Positions 8,280 through 18,582 of a stretch of DNA of 64,000 bases are shown in pieces. Under the pieces are notes generated by a model that was not told where the DNA came from, did no database searches, and worked only from the letters and a program-made list of their open reading frames with translations. Position 1 is the first letter of the stretch, and each line of letters begins with the position of its first letter. This DNA comes from Saccharospirillum sp. MSK14-1. Its GTDB lineage: Bacteria; Pseudomonadota; Gammaproteobacteria; Pseudomonadales; Natronospirillaceae. Where the stretch lies: positions 1,116,001 to 1,180,000 of the forward strand of contig NZ_MIES01000033.1 of NCBI RefSeq assembly GCF_003054965.1, read 5' to 3'. The position numbers were made by a program, and so were the translations under genes.

Positions 8280-9275
8280 TTGGCCTACCCACATTCTTTC
8301 AGCGTCGCCCCAATGATGGACTGGACCACGTCCGAGTGCCGTCAGTTTCATCGCCTGCTGACTCACCGCGCCCTACTCTATACCGAAATGGTCACCACTG
8401 GCGCGCTGATTCACGGTAAAGCCGAACGCTTTCTACGCTTTGACTCCGCTGAACATCCGCTGGCTTTGCAGCTCGGGGGCAGTCAGCCAGCCGACTTAGC
8501 ACAGTGTGCCAAGTTGGCTCAGGACTGGGGGTACGACGAGGTTAACCTCAATGCCGGCTGCCCTTCCGATCGAGTACAGAACGGCATGATTGGTGCGGTA
8601 CTGATGGGACACGCTGAGTTGGTACGCGATGGCCTGGCCGCCATGCTGGATGCGGTGGATATTCCGATCACCCTAAAACACCGCATCGGCATCGACGACT
8701 TTGATGATTACGCCTTCCTCCGAGATTTTGTCGGCACCACGGCGGAATCCGGATGCGGTACTTTTGTTGTGCACGCCCGCAAAGCGATTCTGAGTGGACT
8801 CAGCCCCAAGGAAAACCGGGAAATCCCACCGCTGGATTACCATCGCGTTAAGCAACTGAAAGCCGATTTTCCGCAGCTGAATATCGTCATCAATGGTGGC
8901 ATCAAAGACCATCAGACCGCGCAACAATTGATCGCCGACGGTCTCGATGGCGTCATGCTTGGCCGCGAAGCCTATCAGAACCCGTTGATACTCCAGGATG
9001 TCGACCCTATCTACTACTGCGAAGCAGCGCCCTGTCAGACTCAAGAAGACATCGCCGATCGTTATTTGGACTGGATTGAACGTCAATATGCGCAAGGCAC
9101 GCCACTGAAGTATCTCGCTCGCCATACCCTAGGGTTGTTTCAGGGACAGATCGGCGCACGTCGTTTTCGGCGACAACTCAGTGAAGGTATGCACAAACCC
9201 GACGCCAGCCCGGAGCTGATCCGCCAAGCGCTGCACCAGGTGCAACTGGTGGATGCCCAGGCATTAAGTGCCTGA
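8280..9275 (+). CDS. dusA: tRNA-dihydrouridine(20/20a) synthase DusA
   Basis: 331-residue FMN enzyme that reduces U20/U20a in the D-loop of tRNAs with NADPH. The TIM-barrel core begins [21 protein letters not shown], carries the active-site cysteine in [20 protein letters not shown], and has FMN-contact segments in VINGGI and [12 protein letters not shown]. The C-terminal helical domain is intact. The start is TTG at 8280: the family needs residues before the first internal ATG (MMDW), and a GGAG-like element (GCGGAGACC) precedes it. The length is normal for DusA. Confidence 0.95.
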   Translation: MAYPHSFSVAPMMDWTTSECRQFHRLLTHRALLYTEMVTTGALIHGKAERFLRFDSAEHPLALQLGGSQPADLAQCAKLAQDWGYDEVNLNAGCPSDRVQNGMIGAVLMGHAELVRDGLAAMLDAVDIPITLKHRIGIDDFDDYAFLRDFVGTTAESGCGTFVVHARKAILSGLSPKENREIPPLDYHRVKQLKADFPQLNIVINGGIKDHQTAQQLIADGLDGVMLGREAYQNPLILQDVDPIYYCEAAPCQTQEDIADRYLDWIERQYAQGTPLKYLARHTLGLFQGQIGARRFRRQLSEGMHKPDASPELIRQALHQVQLVDAQALSA

Positions 9276-9357
9276 AAACGAACTCACCGTCAGCCCGGTT
9301 GATCTTGGACGGGGCGCACGCAACTTACACACCACAGGTAAAGCACAGAGAGTCGCT

Positions 9358-10284
9358 ATGAACAAACTCGAACAACTCAAAGAGTTCACCGTCATCGTCG
9401 CTGATACCGGCGAGCTCGAATCGATCCGCAAGTTCAAGCCGCAAGATGCTACCACCAACCCTTCCCTGGTACTCAAAGCCATCCAGGGCGGCCATTACGA
9501 CGATCTGATTGATCGCTGCATGGCCAAGGCCGATAACTTCGACGACGGCATCGACCGCATCCTGACTTCCATCGGTCAGGAGATTCTTAAAGAAGTACCT
9601 GGCTACGTTTCTACCGAAGTCGACGCCCGTCTGTCATTCGATACTGATGCCACCCTCGCCAAGGCCCGTCGACTGATCGAACTGTATGAAGCGGACGGTT
9701 GGAGTCGCGATCGCATTCTGATCAAGATCGCGTCGACCTGGGAAGGCATCCAGGCCGCTCGCGTCTTAGAGCAGGAAGGCATCAACTGCAACATGACGCT
9801 GCTGTTCGGCATGGAACAGGCTCAAGCCTGTGCCGATGCCAATGCCACCCTGATCTCGCCGTTCGTCGGCCGTATTCTCGACTGGTATAAAGCCTCCACC
9901 GGCGAAGACTACACCGCTGAAACAGACCCGGGCGTGGTCTCAGTGCGTGAAATCTACGAGCACTACAAAGCCAACGGTTACAAAACCATCGTGATGGGAG
10001 CCAGCTTCCGTAACACCGGCGAAATTGAGGCGCTGGCCGGTTGTGACCGCCTGACCATCAGCCCGGCCCTGCTGGAAGAACTGAGCCAGGACAACGGCGA
10101 GCTGAAACGCGCGCTGAACGCCGGTGGTGGTAGTGATGACCAAACGCCAGCCATCAGCGAACCGGACTTCCGTCTGGGCATGAACAACAATCCGATGGCC
10201 ACTGAGAAACTGGCCGAAGGCATTCGCAAATTCATCGAAGACCAGGTCAAGATGGAAGAACTGATCCGTTCACGCGCTTCCTGA
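9358..10284 (+). CDS. tal: Transaldolase
   Basis: 308-residue transaldolase of the pentose phosphate pathway, which transfers a dihydroxyacetone unit from sedoheptulose-7-phosphate to glyceraldehyde-3-phosphate. The family start [11 protein letters not shown], the [10 protein letters not shown] motif and the Schiff-base lysine region ([13 protein letters not shown]) are present; [16 protein letters not shown] and [12 protein letters not shown] are the phosphate and barrel motifs. I use the ATG at 9358 with AGAGAG upstream; a longer in-frame extension starts inside the end of dusA and has no family support. A GC-rich hairpin follows at 10298-10320. Confidence 0.96.
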   Translation: MNKLEQLKEFTVIVADTGELESIRKFKPQDATTNPSLVLKAIQGGHYDDLIDRCMAKADNFDDGIDRILTSIGQEILKEVPGYVSTEVDARLSFDTDATLAKARRLIELYEADGWSRDRILIKIASTWEGIQAARVLEQEGINCNMTLLFGMEQAQACADANATLISPFVGRILDWYKASTGEDYTAETDPGVVSVREIYEHYKANGYKTIVMGASFRNTGEIEALAGCDRLTISPALLEELSQDNGELKRALNAGGGSDDQTPAISEPDFRLGMNNNPMATEKLAEGIRKFIEDQVKMEELIRSRAS

Positions 10285-10297
10285 TTTCCTGATCAAC

Positions 10298-10320
10298 AGG
10301 GCGACGCACTGTGTCGCCCT
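10298..10320 (+). terminator. Hairpin after transaldolase gene
   Basis: AGGGCGAC, seven-base loop, GTCGCCCT: a perfect 8-bp GC-rich stem 13 bp after the tal stop codon. The following bases (GCTCATTTCG) form only a weak T-tract, so termination may be partial. Confidence 0.5.
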
Positions 10321-10390
10321 GCTCATTTCGACCCTCCTGCCAATACGTCCCCGATACCACTGCAAGCACCTCGCAGCCATCAGTCCCGCC

Positions 10391-10419
10391 TTGGCGACTT
10401 CGACACAAACCGCTAAACT
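10391..10419 (+). promoter_or_regulatory. Predicted sigma-70 promoter of the Tus-family gene
   Basis: TTGGCG at 10391-10396, 17-base spacer, TAAACT at 10414-10419, about 30 bases before the ATG. Unlike E. coli tus, no Ter-like sequence overlaps this promoter, so the autoregulation known there cannot be inferred. Confidence 0.45.
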
Positions 10420-10449
10420 AGCGTAACGCCACAGGAGATAACGGTATAA

Positions 10450-11310
10450 ATGGACAGCGAAACACGCCTCTTCGATCAATTCGAGCACATGCGCCGCGCC
10501 ATTGCTGCCTTTGCCAAGTCGGTCAATCAATACGACAGTGCCCATTGGATAGCGCCCTGGGCTGGCTCAGTGCGCGCGCCGGACCTGGAAGACCTACTGC
10601 TGGATCTTTGGTATCAGGAAGAACAGGACGGTCGTGAAACGCGGATTTATCCGGGACTGATCGCGCTCAACCGCGAACAGATCACCTTGGCAGCGGAAGT
10701 AAATCTGGCTAAGGATCAATTCCGTAAAGTCGTACACGCGCTGAAAGAAGCCGACAACATCGCCTGGCGGGAAATTCAGGGGCGCTTGGCTCGGCGCTAT
10801 CAAAGTTTGAACGATTCGCTCGGCCGTGAAGGGCTGGCTCGTCTGCATTTAAAACAGGTCTTCCGCCATCTGCCACTGGTGGTTAAACGGCCAGACCGGG
10901 TTGGTTTCAGTTGGTACAGCAGCGGTCGTTCCATCGCCCGCATCACCAAAGCCGAAGCCTGGGAGCGGCTGACCAAACTGAACACTGAAGCGGCTCACAT
11001 TCGCATTCAGATGGAACGACTGGCCACCCTGCCCGATAACGAGCCATTGGCTCGAGTACAACGTCAGGCGCCGGTATTGCGGGCTAACTTGGTGTTTGCC
11101 GATGGCCGTCGAAAATCGATGAATGTCTCGCTGCCATTGTTATTTCCCAGCCAGGGCATCAACGAACTGCCGGATTTTTCCATTCCACCAGAGACACCAC
11201 CGAACGAACGCCATCGCCTGGTGCGCAGCGATAACAAGTTGGAAGACGAGCCCTGGCTGCCGTCAATACGAGTGCATCGTTATCGACAACCCAAGCACCG
11301 AACCTATTAA
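10450..11310 (+). CDS. tus: Tus-family DNA replication terminus site-binding protein
   Basis: 286 residues. Compared from memory with E. coli Tus, the middle and C-terminal thirds align without difficulty: RHLP followed by RVGFSWYSSGRSIARITKAE matches the RHLPGL...LRFGWANKHII region. The segment MERLATLPDNEPLARVQRQ matches its ALPQNAKLKIKRP part, and VFADGRRKSMNVSLPLLFP matches the WYKGDQKQVQHACPTPLI part. The end PWLPSIRVHRYR matches LRLIIPRLHLY. Tus stops replication forks at Ter sites from one side. By this alignment the position of the fork-locking His144 is Phe138 here. No Ter sequence is evident near the gene. The family is fairly sure; fork-arrest activity is inference. Confidence 0.78.
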   Translation: MDSETRLFDQFEHMRRAIAAFAKSVNQYDSAHWIAPWAGSVRAPDLEDLLLDLWYQEEQDGRETRIYPGLIALNREQITLAAEVNLAKDQFRKVVHALKEADNIAWREIQGRLARRYQSLNDSLGREGLARLHLKQVFRHLPLVVKRPDRVGFSWYSSGRSIARITKAEAWERLTKLNTEAAHIRIQMERLATLPDNEPLARVQRQAPVLRANLVFADGRRKSMNVSLPLLFPSQGINELPDFSIPPETPPNERHRLVRSDNKLEDEPWLPSIRVHRYRQPKHRTY

Positions 11311-11325
11311 CGATCAACGGCGCAC

Positions 11326-11354
11326 AAAAAAGCCGGCACAAAGCCGGCTTTTTT
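11326..11354. terminator. Bidirectional intrinsic terminator between tus and sthA
   Basis: AAAAAAGCCGGC, loop ACAAA, then GCCGGCTTTTTT: a 12-bp perfect stem with A-run and T-run, serving both converging genes. It has the same GCCGGC core as the terminator after mltD. Confidence 0.92.
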
Positions 11355-11366
11355 AATGACTGACGA

Positions 11367-12761
11367 TCAGAAAATGCGATTCAAACCATTCAGTGCCGCC
11401 ACCCGATAGGCTTCGGCCATGGTCGGGTAGTTGAAGGTGTGCTCAATAAAATAACGAATGGTATTGCCACCGTTCTTTTGCGCCATGATCGCCTGACCAA
11501 TGTGCAGAATCTCAGCGGCCTGGTCACCGAAACAATGAATGCCCAAAAGCTCCAAAGTTTCACGATGAAACAACAGCTTTAATACACCCACGTCTTCGCC
11601 GGTAATTTGAGCCCGGGCGATGTCCTTGAAGTAAGCCTTGCCCACTTCGTAAGGCACCTTGGCGTCGGTCAGTTCACCCTCGGTCTGACCGACTGAGGAA
11701 ATTTCCGGAATGGTGTAGATACCGGTCGGCACATCGTTGATATGTCGGTAAGTATTGTTCTGCACGATCACGCCGGAAGCACTGCGGCCTTGGTCATAAG
11801 CCGCACTGGCCAAGCTTGGCCAGCCAACCACATCGCCGGCAGCATAAATGTTCTCGACCGACGTCCGGTAATGCTCATCGACTTCCAACTGGCCACGACG
11901 GTTGGCTTCCAGACCGACGGCTTCCAGGTTCAGCGTATCGGTATTACCGCTGCGGCCGTTGGCCCACATAAAGGCATCGGCTTTGATCTTCTTACCCGAT
12001 TCAAGCGCCAGAACAACATGATCGTCAAAGGCTTCAACCGATTGGAACGTCTCGTTGTGACGCACCAGCACGCCATGCCCACGCAGGTGATAACTCAGCG
12101 CATCGGAAATTTCATCGTCCATAAATGCCAGCAAGCGACCGCCAGGGTTGATCAGGTCAACCTTGCAACCCAGGCCGTTAAAGATGGACGCGTATTCACT
12201 GCCGATCACACCCGCACCGTAAATCACAATATGACGCGGCGTTTCGGTGGAATTTAAAATGGTGTCGCTGTCGAAGATACGCGGATGACTGAAATCCACC
12301 GCCGGTGGGCGCCAGGGACGTGAACCGGTGGCAATGATAAATTCCTTGGACGTCAGTACATCGGCTTGTTCATCGCCTTGATCCACCTGAATCGAATGGT
12401 TGTCGACAAAACTGGCGACACCGTAATACAGGTCAATGCCATTGCGACTGTAAAACCGTGCTCGCATAGCGACCTGTTTGTCGATCACGCGTTGAGCGGT
12501 TTCACGCACCTGACTGTACGACAGCCACTTCTGCTCCGAGATATGCCGGAACATGGGGTTGCGGTTGAACTGCATCACTTGATGCACTGCATGACGCAAC
12601 GCCTTGGAAGGAATGGTGCCCTGGTGAGTACAGTTGCCACCCACGCGCTGGCGCATATCAATAACGGCCACTTTTCGGCCGGCTTTGGCGGCGTTCATCG
12701 CTGCGCCTTCACCCGAAGGACCACTGCCGATGATTACCAGATCATACTGCGTCTCGGTCAA
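11367..12761 (-). CDS. sthA: Soluble pyridine nucleotide transhydrogenase
   Basis: 464-residue FAD flavoprotein that moves reducing equivalents between NADPH and NADH in the cytoplasm, mostly to drain excess NADPH. The N-terminal FAD-binding motif is [13 protein letters not shown]. The NAD(P) motif is [13 protein letters not shown] (about residues 174-186). The segment [17 protein letters not shown] has only one of the two redox cysteines of dihydrolipoamide dehydrogenases, which is the hallmark of SthA. The C-terminal dimerisation domain ([13 protein letters not shown]) is complete. It lies directly after nqrM on the same strand but need not belong to that operon. Confidence 0.96.
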   Translation of the reverse strand: MTETQYDLVIIGSGPSGEGAAMNAAKAGRKVAVIDMRQRVGGNCTHQGTIPSKALRHAVHQVMQFNRNPMFRHISEQKWLSYSQVRETAQRVIDKQVAMRARFYSRNGIDLYYGVASFVDNHSIQVDQGDEQADVLTSKEFIIATGSRPWRPPAVDFSHPRIFDSDTILNSTETPRHIVIYGAGVIGSEYASIFNGLGCKVDLINPGGRLLAFMDDEISDALSYHLRGHGVLVRHNETFQSVEAFDDHVVLALESGKKIKADAFMWANGRSGNTDTLNLEAVGLEANRRGQLEVDEHYRTSVENIYAAGDVVGWPSLASAAYDQGRSASGVIVQNNTYRHINDVPTGIYTIPEISSVGQTEGELTDAKVPYEVGKAYFKDIARAQITGEDVGVLKLLFHRETLELLGIHCFGDQAAEILHIGQAIMAQKNGGNTIRYFIEHTFNYPTMAEAYRVAALNGLNRIF

Positions 12762-12784
12762 CTGCCATTACTCCCAGAATCAAT

Positions 12785-13021
12785 TCAGCGGGTTGCATCC
12801 ACGGCCAGATCGGCCGCTTTTTTCTTGGCACGACGCGTTAACGGGGTATCTGAATCGCAGCGACTTTTATCGCCACCGCACACATCGCACTCCGACTCCA
12901 TACCGATGGCAGCCATGCCACCGCAGGACCCTTTGATCGGCTGACGGCCGAACATCACACCGACGGACATGGCCGCCACTACAATCAACATAAAGGCCAA
13001 TACGGCCAGAAAGGTTGCCAT
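12785..13021 (-). CDS. nqrM: Na+-NQR maturation protein NqrM
   Basis: 78-residue small membrane protein (formerly DUF539). One N-terminal transmembrane helix (residues about 3-24) is followed by a conserved cysteine-rich stretch, GSCGGMAAIGMESECDVCGG, with a fourth Cys shortly after. In Vibrio this protein is needed to assemble a functional Na+-NQR complex, apparently by supplying iron for the cysteine-ligated centre between NqrD and NqrE (family knowledge). Its location just after apbE in the nqr operon is the standard one. Confidence 0.93.
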   Translation of the reverse strand: MATFLAVLAFMLIVVAAMSVGVMFGRQPIKGSCGGMAAIGMESECDVCGGDKSRCDSDTPLTRRAKKKAADLAVDATR

Positions 13022-13064
13022 GGTGCACCTCTCCTTCGCCCAGTGGGCGTTACTGTTTCAGTTA

Positions 13065-14090
13065 TCAGGACACCGAACCATAGAGTTCGGCAAATCGATC
13101 TGACTGCCAGGATTGAAACCCGTCGCCAGACCGTTCAATCAGCATCACTGCCAGGCCTTGTTGCTGCGCTAATTGACGCGCCAGTGATGCGCCCTTGACC
13201 AACATGGCGGTCGCATAGGCGTCGCTCAAGGCGCAGTCATCGGCCAATACAGTAACGGAGACCAATGAATGACGTATGGGTCGGCCGTTACTCGGGTCCA
13301 GAGTGTGTGAATAGCGCACACCCGCTTCTTCATAATAGTTGCGATAGTCACCGCTGGTCGCCATCGCACCCTCGGTTACTTCAAGAATGCGATAGGCGCT
13401 GCGGGCGCCACTTTCGGGCGTTTCAATACCCACACGCCAGGGTTCACCACCCGGCTTGGTGCCAGCAAATCTTAATTCACCGCCCACTTCTACAAGGTAG
13501 GCTTCGATACCGGCTTGTGCCAGTGCATCAGCCACCTGATCAACCGCAAAGCCTTTGGCAATACCGGACAAGTCCAACTCACGCGGCGCTTGCTTACGCA
13601 ATCGATTGCCCGTTTCGTCCAAGTCGATTGCAGACCAGCCAACCTGATCCAGCAATTGCTCAATCTGTGGCTGTGACGGCGCTTGATTCGGTCTCGGCTG
13701 CGGACCAAAGCCCCACAGGTCAACCAGTGGCGCGATGGTCGGATCGAACGCGCCATCGCTGGCTTCCGCGATCATCAGCGCCAGCGCGACCACCTCCGTG
13801 GTCAGGGGCGAGACGTCAACCCAGTCGCCCACTCCGGCGTCGTTAAAACGCGACACATCCGAACGTGGCAGATAGGTCGACATCGACTGATTCACGGCGT
13901 CCAGGCGCGAACGCACAGTGCCATCCAGACGCTCTGCTTCAGCAACGGTGGTCACCAGCTTAACGCTATAACTGGTACCCATGCTGTAGCCAGCCAAAGT
14001 GCGAACGGCGACCTCTCGGTCGCCGCAAGCAGCCAGCAGCGCGGTCGCAACAACCAGCGCCAGGCTGCATAACAGATGATAAAACCGCAT
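13065..14090 (-). CDS. apbE: FAD:protein FMN transferase ApbE
   Basis: 341-residue periplasmic lipoprotein that covalently attaches FMN from FAD to threonines of target proteins; here the targets are NqrB and NqrC. The lipobox is LLAAC at about 19-23. The ApbE core includes GYSMGTSYSV, the DLSGIAKGFAVDQVADAL segment and GGELRFAGTKPGG, and the C-terminal metal-binding motif is SDAYATAMLV. The ATG at 14090 shares one base with the nqrF stop codon (TGATG), so translation is probably coupled; a TTG three bases upstream is a less likely start. Confidence 0.95.
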   Translation of the reverse strand: MRFYHLLCSLALVVATALLAACGDREVAVRTLAGYSMGTSYSVKLVTTVAEAERLDGTVRSRLDAVNQSMSTYLPRSDVSRFNDAGVGDWVDVSPLTTEVVALALMIAEASDGAFDPTIAPLVDLWGFGPQPRPNQAPSQPQIEQLLDQVGWSAIDLDETGNRLRKQAPRELDLSGIAKGFAVDQVADALAQAGIEAYLVEVGGELRFAGTKPGGEPWRVGIETPESGARSAYRILEVTEGAMATSGDYRNYYEEAGVRYSHTLDPSNGRPIRHSLVSVTVLADDCALSDAYATAMLVKGASLARQLAQQQGLAVMLIERSGDGFQSWQSDRFAELYGSVS

Positions 14091-15316
14091 CAACCGCCGA
14101 AGTCGTCCAGCATGATGTTTTCCGGTTCCACACCCAGGTCTTCAAGCATCTTGATGACCGACGCGTTCATCATCGGTGGCCCACACATGTAGTACTCGAC
14201 GTCTTCCGGTGCTTCGTGATCCTTCAGATACTGCTCGTAAAGAACATTGTGGATGAAGCCGGTGTAACCGTCCCAGTTATCTTCGGGCAGCGGATCGGAC
14301 AGCGCCAGATGCCATTCGAAGTTGTCGTTCTCTTTGGCCAGGTCATCGAAATCTTCAACATAGAAGGCTTCGCGCCAGCTGCGCGCGCCGTACCAGAAGC
14401 TGATCTTTCGATCGGAATGCAAACGCTTGAGCTGATCGAAAATGTGCGAACGCATCGGCGCCATGCCGGCACCACCACCGATAAAGACCATCTCAGCATC
14501 GGTGTCCTTGGCGAAGAATTCACCGAAGGGACCGAAAACCGAAATCTTGTCGCCCGGTTTCAGGCTGAATACATAAGACGACATCTGACCCGGCGGGTGA
14601 TTGGTTCCCGGCGGCGGCGTGGCGATACGGATGTTGAACTTAACGATGCCCTTCTCGTCCGGATAGTTCGCCATGGAGTAAGCCCGGGTAACGGTTTCAG
14701 TTACCTTGGACGTGTACTGCCAGATGTTGAACTTATCCCAGTCGCCATGGAATTCCTGCTCGATATCGAAGTCTTTGTAGTGCACTTCATGTGGCGGAAT
14801 TTCCAACTGAACATAACCACCGGCGCGGAAATCAACGTCTTCGCCTTCGGGCAGTTTCAGCGTCAGCTCCTTGATGAAGGTCGCCACGTTAGGGTTGGAC
14901 TCGACCGTGCAATCCCAGCGCTTAACGCCGAAGAATTCCGGATCGACTTCAATCTTCATGTCCTGCTTCACAGCAACCTGGCACGACAGACGCCAGCCGT
15001 CGCGCAACTCACCCTTGGTGAAATGCGTCTCTTCGGTCGGCAGCGCAGCGCCACCACCATCGAGTACCTTACATTTACACTGAGCGCAGGTACCGCCTCC
15101 ACCGCAGGCAGACGACAGGAAGATGCCCTGGTTGGCCAAGGTGCCGAGCAGCTTACTGCCAGCCTGAACGGTAATGGCCTTATCAGGGTCTTCGTTGATT
15201 TCAATAGAAACATCGCCGGTACTTACCAGCTTGGCACGGGCCGACAGAATGACGGCGACCAGTGCCAGAACGATCAGGGTGAAAAGAACAACACCCAAAA
15301 TAATTTCTGTACTCAT
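14090..15316 (-). CDS. nqrF: Na+-translocating NADH:quinone reductase subunit F
   Basis: 408-residue electron-input subunit that takes electrons from NADH to FAD and then to a [2Fe-2S] cluster. There is one N-terminal transmembrane helix (about 4-25), then a ferredoxin domain with the cluster ligands in [12 protein letters not shown] and a later Cys (RLSC). The FAD-binding motif is RAYSMANYP and the NADH-binding part is [15 protein letters not shown]. The C-terminal CGPPMM and aromatic end (DDFGG) fit the family. The 18-bp gap to nqrE and the 1-base overlap with apbE show one transcript. Confidence 0.97.
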   Translation of the reverse strand: MSTEIILGVVLFTLIVLALVAVILSARAKLVSTGDVSIEINEDPDKAITVQAGSKLLGTLANQGIFLSSACGGGGTCAQCKCKVLDGGGAALPTEETHFTKGELRDGWRLSCQVAVKQDMKIEVDPEFFGVKRWDCTVESNPNVATFIKELTLKLPEGEDVDFRAGGYVQLEIPPHEVHYKDFDIEQEFHGDWDKFNIWQYTSKVTETVTRAYSMANYPDEKGIVKFNIRIATPPPGTNHPPGQMSSYVFSLKPGDKISVFGPFGEFFAKDTDAEMVFIGGGAGMAPMRSHIFDQLKRLHSDRKISFWYGARSWREAFYVEDFDDLAKENDNFEWHLALSDPLPEDNWDGYTGFIHNVLYEQYLKDHEAPEDVEYYMCGPPMMNASVIKMLEDLGVEPENIMLDDFGG

Positions 15317-15334
15317 CGATTCAATCCTCAGCCT

Positions 15335-15943
15335 TTACAGAGAAACGCCGGAGAACGACATAAAGCCCAGAGACATCAAACCAACGGTAACGAAGGTGAT
15401 GCCCAGACCGCGCAATCCAGCTGGAACGTCGCTGTATTTGAGTTTCTCGCGAATACCCGCCAGAGCAACGATCGCCAAGGCCCAACCGGCACCCGCACCA
15501 ATACCGTAAACCACGGATTCGCTGAAGTTGTAGTCCCGCTCAACCATGAACAGCGAAGCACCCAGAATGGCACAGTTCACCGTGATCAATGGCAGGAACA
15601 CACCCAAAGCGTTGTACAGCGCCGGGAAGTACTTATCGAGCACCATTTCCAGAATCTGGACAATGGCCGCGATCACACCGATGTAGCTTAGGTAACCCAG
15701 GAATTCCAGGTTAGCTTCCGGAAAACCGGCCCAGCCCAGCGCGCCTTCGGCGAGTACATAATTGAGGATGAGGTTATTGACCGGCACGGTGACGGTTTGC
15801 ACCACGATCACCGCAATACCAAGACCGATCGCCGCCGAGACCTTCTTGGAAATCGCCAGGAAAGTACACATCCCGAGGAAGAAGGCCAATGCCATGTTTT
15901 CAACGAAAACGGCACGAATAAACAGACTCAACAAGGCTTCCAT
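15335..15943 (-). CDS. nqrE: Na+-translocating NADH:quinone reductase subunit E
   Basis: 202-residue integral membrane subunit with six predicted transmembrane helices, homologous to NqrD and RnfA. The conserved cysteines thought to hold an iron centre at the NqrD/NqrE interface are visible in [10 protein letters not shown] and in the [11 protein letters not shown] segment. The start [19 protein letters not shown] is the family start. It is adjacent to nqrD with no spacer. Confidence 0.97.
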   Translation of the reverse strand: MEALLSLFIRAVFVENMALAFFLGMCTFLAISKKVSAAIGLGIAVIVVQTVTVPVNNLILNYVLAEGALGWAGFPEANLEFLGYLSYIGVIAAIVQILEMVLDKYFPALYNALGVFLPLITVNCAILGASLFMVERDYNFSESVVYGIGAGAGWALAIVALAGIREKLKYSDVPAGLRGLGITFVTVGLMSLGFMSFSGVSL

Positions 15944-16603
15944 TTACACAGCCTCCTTCTTAACGTGCGCCTTCATGGTGAATTCGTTGTCTTCTACTTG
16001 AGAGCGGTCCCAAGTACGCAGAATCCAGATGAAAGCACCGATGATGAAAAAGGCACTGGGCGCCAGCAGCATCAGGCCGTTAGGAACGTACCAGCCACCC
16101 TGGTTGACGGTCTGCAGTACCTGAAAGCCAAACAGGCTGCCGGAACCAAAGAACTCACGCAGGAAACCCACGAACAGCAGCACTGCACTGTAACCCAGAC
16201 CATTACCAATGCCATCGAGGAAACTCAGACCCGGCGGGTTTTGCATGGCATAGGCTTCGGCGCGACCCATCACAATACAGTTAGTGATGATCAGGCCAAC
16301 GAAGACCGACAGCTGCTTGGAAATATCAAAAGCGTAAGCCTTCAGCACCTGGTCCACCACGATTACCAGCGAGGCAATAATCGTCATCTGCACGATGATA
16401 CGAATACTGCCCGGGATCTGGTTACGGATCATGGAGATAAACAGGTTGGAGAATGCCGTTACCAGCGTCAGAGCGATACACATCACCACGGTCACTTTCA
16501 GACCGGTGGTCACCGCCAGCGCAGAACAGATGCCCAGAATCTGCAGGGCAATGGGGTTATCGGAGAAAATCGGTGTCACTAACACCTTACGTGCTTCAGA
16601 CAT
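15944..16603 (-). CDS. nqrD: Na+-translocating NADH:quinone reductase subunit D
   Basis: 219-residue integral membrane subunit (NqrDE/RnfAE family), six transmembrane helices, inverted topology relative to NqrE. The cysteine-bearing helix motifs [11 protein letters not shown] and [15 protein letters not shown] are visible. I start at the ATG giving [11 protein letters not shown], preceded by GGAGAAGC at a good distance; a TTG two codons upstream is less likely. The nqrC stop is two bases before the start. Confidence 0.97.
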   Translation of the reverse strand: MSEARKVLVTPIFSDNPIALQILGICSALAVTTGLKVTVVMCIALTLVTAFSNLFISMIRNQIPGSIRIIVQMTIIASLVIVVDQVLKAYAFDISKQLSVFVGLIITNCIVMGRAEAYAMQNPPGLSFLDGIGNGLGYSAVLLFVGFLREFFGSGSLFGFQVLQTVNQGGWYVPNGLMLLAPSAFFIIGAFIWILRTWDRSQVEDNEFTMKAHVKKEAV

Positions 16604-16605
16604 GA

Positions 16606-17388
16606 TCAAGCTTCTCCTGCTTTAAGATTGTTCAGGAAAGGTTTGAAGCCACGCTCACCCATCCAATACTGGATGAGGTTGGTCACACCGCGACTGGTCA
16701 GCGTTGCACCACTGAGTGCGTCGACGCGGTAAGTGGCGTCCATCTCATTGTTCGGGTTAATACCGCCCTTCTTCAGCTCCAGTTGGACGTTGCCGTCTTC
16801 ACCGTAGACGAGCTTGCCCGGGAACTGAGCTTTCCAGCGCGGGTTATCAACTTCTCCCCCCAGACCCGGCGTTTCTTCCTGGTCATAGAAGCCAAAGCCA
16901 ACCACAGTATTGAGGTCATCTTCCAAGGCGATAAAGCCCCACATGGTGGACCACAGACCGTAACCACGAACCGGCAATATCAGTGTCTGCATCTGGCCGT
17001 TTTCGCCGTTGACGATATACACCTCGGTATAACGCTCGCGACGTTTGAGACCGGCAATGTCTTCGCTGGCCGGAATGCTGCTGCTGATTTCCGGGTTATT
17101 AGGCGCTGAGCGAGGATCAAAGTCCTCGGTGTTGAACTCATCCGAGAAGGTGCCGCTTTGCAAATCAACCAGACGCGTTTCGATCTGCTCGAATTGCTGA
17201 TCGACCGGCACACCCGCTTGAAACATATCGGCAATCTGCAGCACGTTGCGGCGCAAGTCCGCTTGCTGGTTTTGCTGTTGGATCGGACGCAACACAACCG
17301 CTGCCGTCGACACCACAATGGCGCACGCCAAGCAGACCAGCAGTGCTACTTTGATAACGTTTTGAATGGAGTCTTTATTACTGGCCAC
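16606..17388 (-). CDS. nqrC: Na+-translocating NADH:quinone reductase subunit C
   Basis: 260-residue subunit with an N-terminal transmembrane helix (about 12-33) and a periplasmic FMN-binding domain. The FMN is attached covalently to the last threonine of [10 protein letters not shown] (family knowledge), and that motif is intact near residue 230. The start is a GTG at 17388, giving [11 protein letters not shown] as in other NqrC proteins; it overlaps the end of nqrB by 11 bp. Further upstream in-frame codons have no family similarity. Confidence 0.96.
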   Translation of the reverse strand: MASNKDSIQNVIKVALLVCLACAIVVSTAAVVLRPIQQQNQQADLRRNVLQIADMFQAGVPVDQQFEQIETRLVDLQSGTFSDEFNTEDFDPRSAPNNPEISSSIPASEDIAGLKRRERYTEVYIVNGENGQMQTLILPVRGYGLWSTMWGFIALEDDLNTVVGFGFYDQEETPGLGGEVDNPRWKAQFPGKLVYGEDGNVQLELKKGGINPNNEMDATYRVDALSGATLTSRGVTNLIQYWMGERGFKPFLNNLKAGEA

Positions 17389-18580
17389 GAGCAAGCCTCC
17401 GTTTGATGTTGCGTTGCACCACAAAGTAATCGATGGTCGGTGCAAAGATGTTGGCAAAGATGATGGCCAACATGATGCCTTCTGGGAACGCGGGGTTAAT
17501 GACTCGAATCATGACGGTCATGACACCAATCAAAATACCAAACCAAATTTTGCCGGTATTGGTCATCGATGCCGAAACCGGATCGGTTGCCATAAACATC
17601 ATACCGAAGGCAAAACCACCGATAACCAGATGCCAATACCAAGGCAGAGCAAACATCGGGTTGGTCTCACTACCAACGAAGTTCAGCAGGGTCGACAACG
17701 CGATCATGCCGATCATCACACCGGCAACAATGCGCCAGCTGGCAATGCCCATCACCAACAAAACAGCACCGCCGATCAGGATCATCAGCGTAGAGACTTC
17801 GCCAATCGAACCTTGTTGAATACCCAGGAAAGCATTCATCCAGGTCAGGCCACCCAGCATGGAATCGACCAGGCCGTCGCTGAACGCAAAGCTCAGTGCG
17901 GTGGCACCGGAGAAACCATCAACGGCTGTCCAGATCGCATCACCGGACATGCTCGCCGGATACGCAAAGTAAAGGAAGGCACGGCCGGTGAGCGCCGGGT
18001 TGAGGAAGTTTTTGCCGGTTCCACCGAACACTTCCTTACCGATGACCACACCAAAACTGATACCCAGAGCTACGGCCCACAGCGGCAGATCCGGCGGGCA
18101 GATCAGCGCGAACAGAATGGACGTAACGAAGAAACCTTCGTTAATTTCGTGGCCACGCACCATGGCGAACAACACTTCCCAGAAACCACCGACCGCAAAA
18201 GCAACGGCGTAAATCGGCAGGAAGTAGGCAGCGCCATAGACCATATTGTCCCAGACACTGGCCGGATCGTGCCCCGCTAACAGGCTGATCAGCGCTTCGT
18301 GCCAGTTGTCGCTTGGCGACAGGCCACCCGCGATGGCGGTATTAGCCTGGAAACCCAGGTTCCACATACCCCAGAACATCGCTGGGAAAACGCACACCCA
18401 AACGGTAATCATGATGCGCTTGAGGTCCATGCCATCACGCACGTGCGCCGTGGTACGGGTCACGCTGTTAGGCATGTAGAGAATGGTATCGACCGCCTCA
18501 TAGAGGGCGTACCACTTTTCGTACTTGCCGCCTTTTTCGAAATAAGGCGCCATCTTGTCGAGAGTATTACGCAAACCCAT
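17378..18580 (-). CDS. nqrB: Na+-translocating NADH:quinone reductase subunit B
   Basis: 400-residue integral membrane subunit that forms much of the sodium path and binds a covalent FMN and riboflavin. The FMN-attachment motif is [13 protein letters not shown] (Thr in SGAT, about residue 230). The N-terminal soluble part [19 protein letters not shown] and the block [20 protein letters not shown] match the family. Its start is two bases after the nqrA stop. Length is within the usual 400-415 residues. Confidence 0.97.
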   Translation of the reverse strand: MGLRNTLDKMAPYFEKGGKYEKWYALYEAVDTILYMPNSVTRTTAHVRDGMDLKRIMITVWVCVFPAMFWGMWNLGFQANTAIAGGLSPSDNWHEALISLLAGHDPASVWDNMVYGAAYFLPIYAVAFAVGGFWEVLFAMVRGHEINEGFFVTSILFALICPPDLPLWAVALGISFGVVIGKEVFGGTGKNFLNPALTGRAFLYFAYPASMSGDAIWTAVDGFSGATALSFAFSDGLVDSMLGGLTWMNAFLGIQQGSIGEVSTLMILIGGAVLLVMGIASWRIVAGVMIGMIALSTLLNFVGSETNPMFALPWYWHLVIGGFAFGMMFMATDPVSASMTNTGKIWFGILIGVMTVMIRVINPAFPEGIMLAIIFANIFAPTIDYFVVQRNIKRRLARGQ

Positions 18581-18582
18581 GC

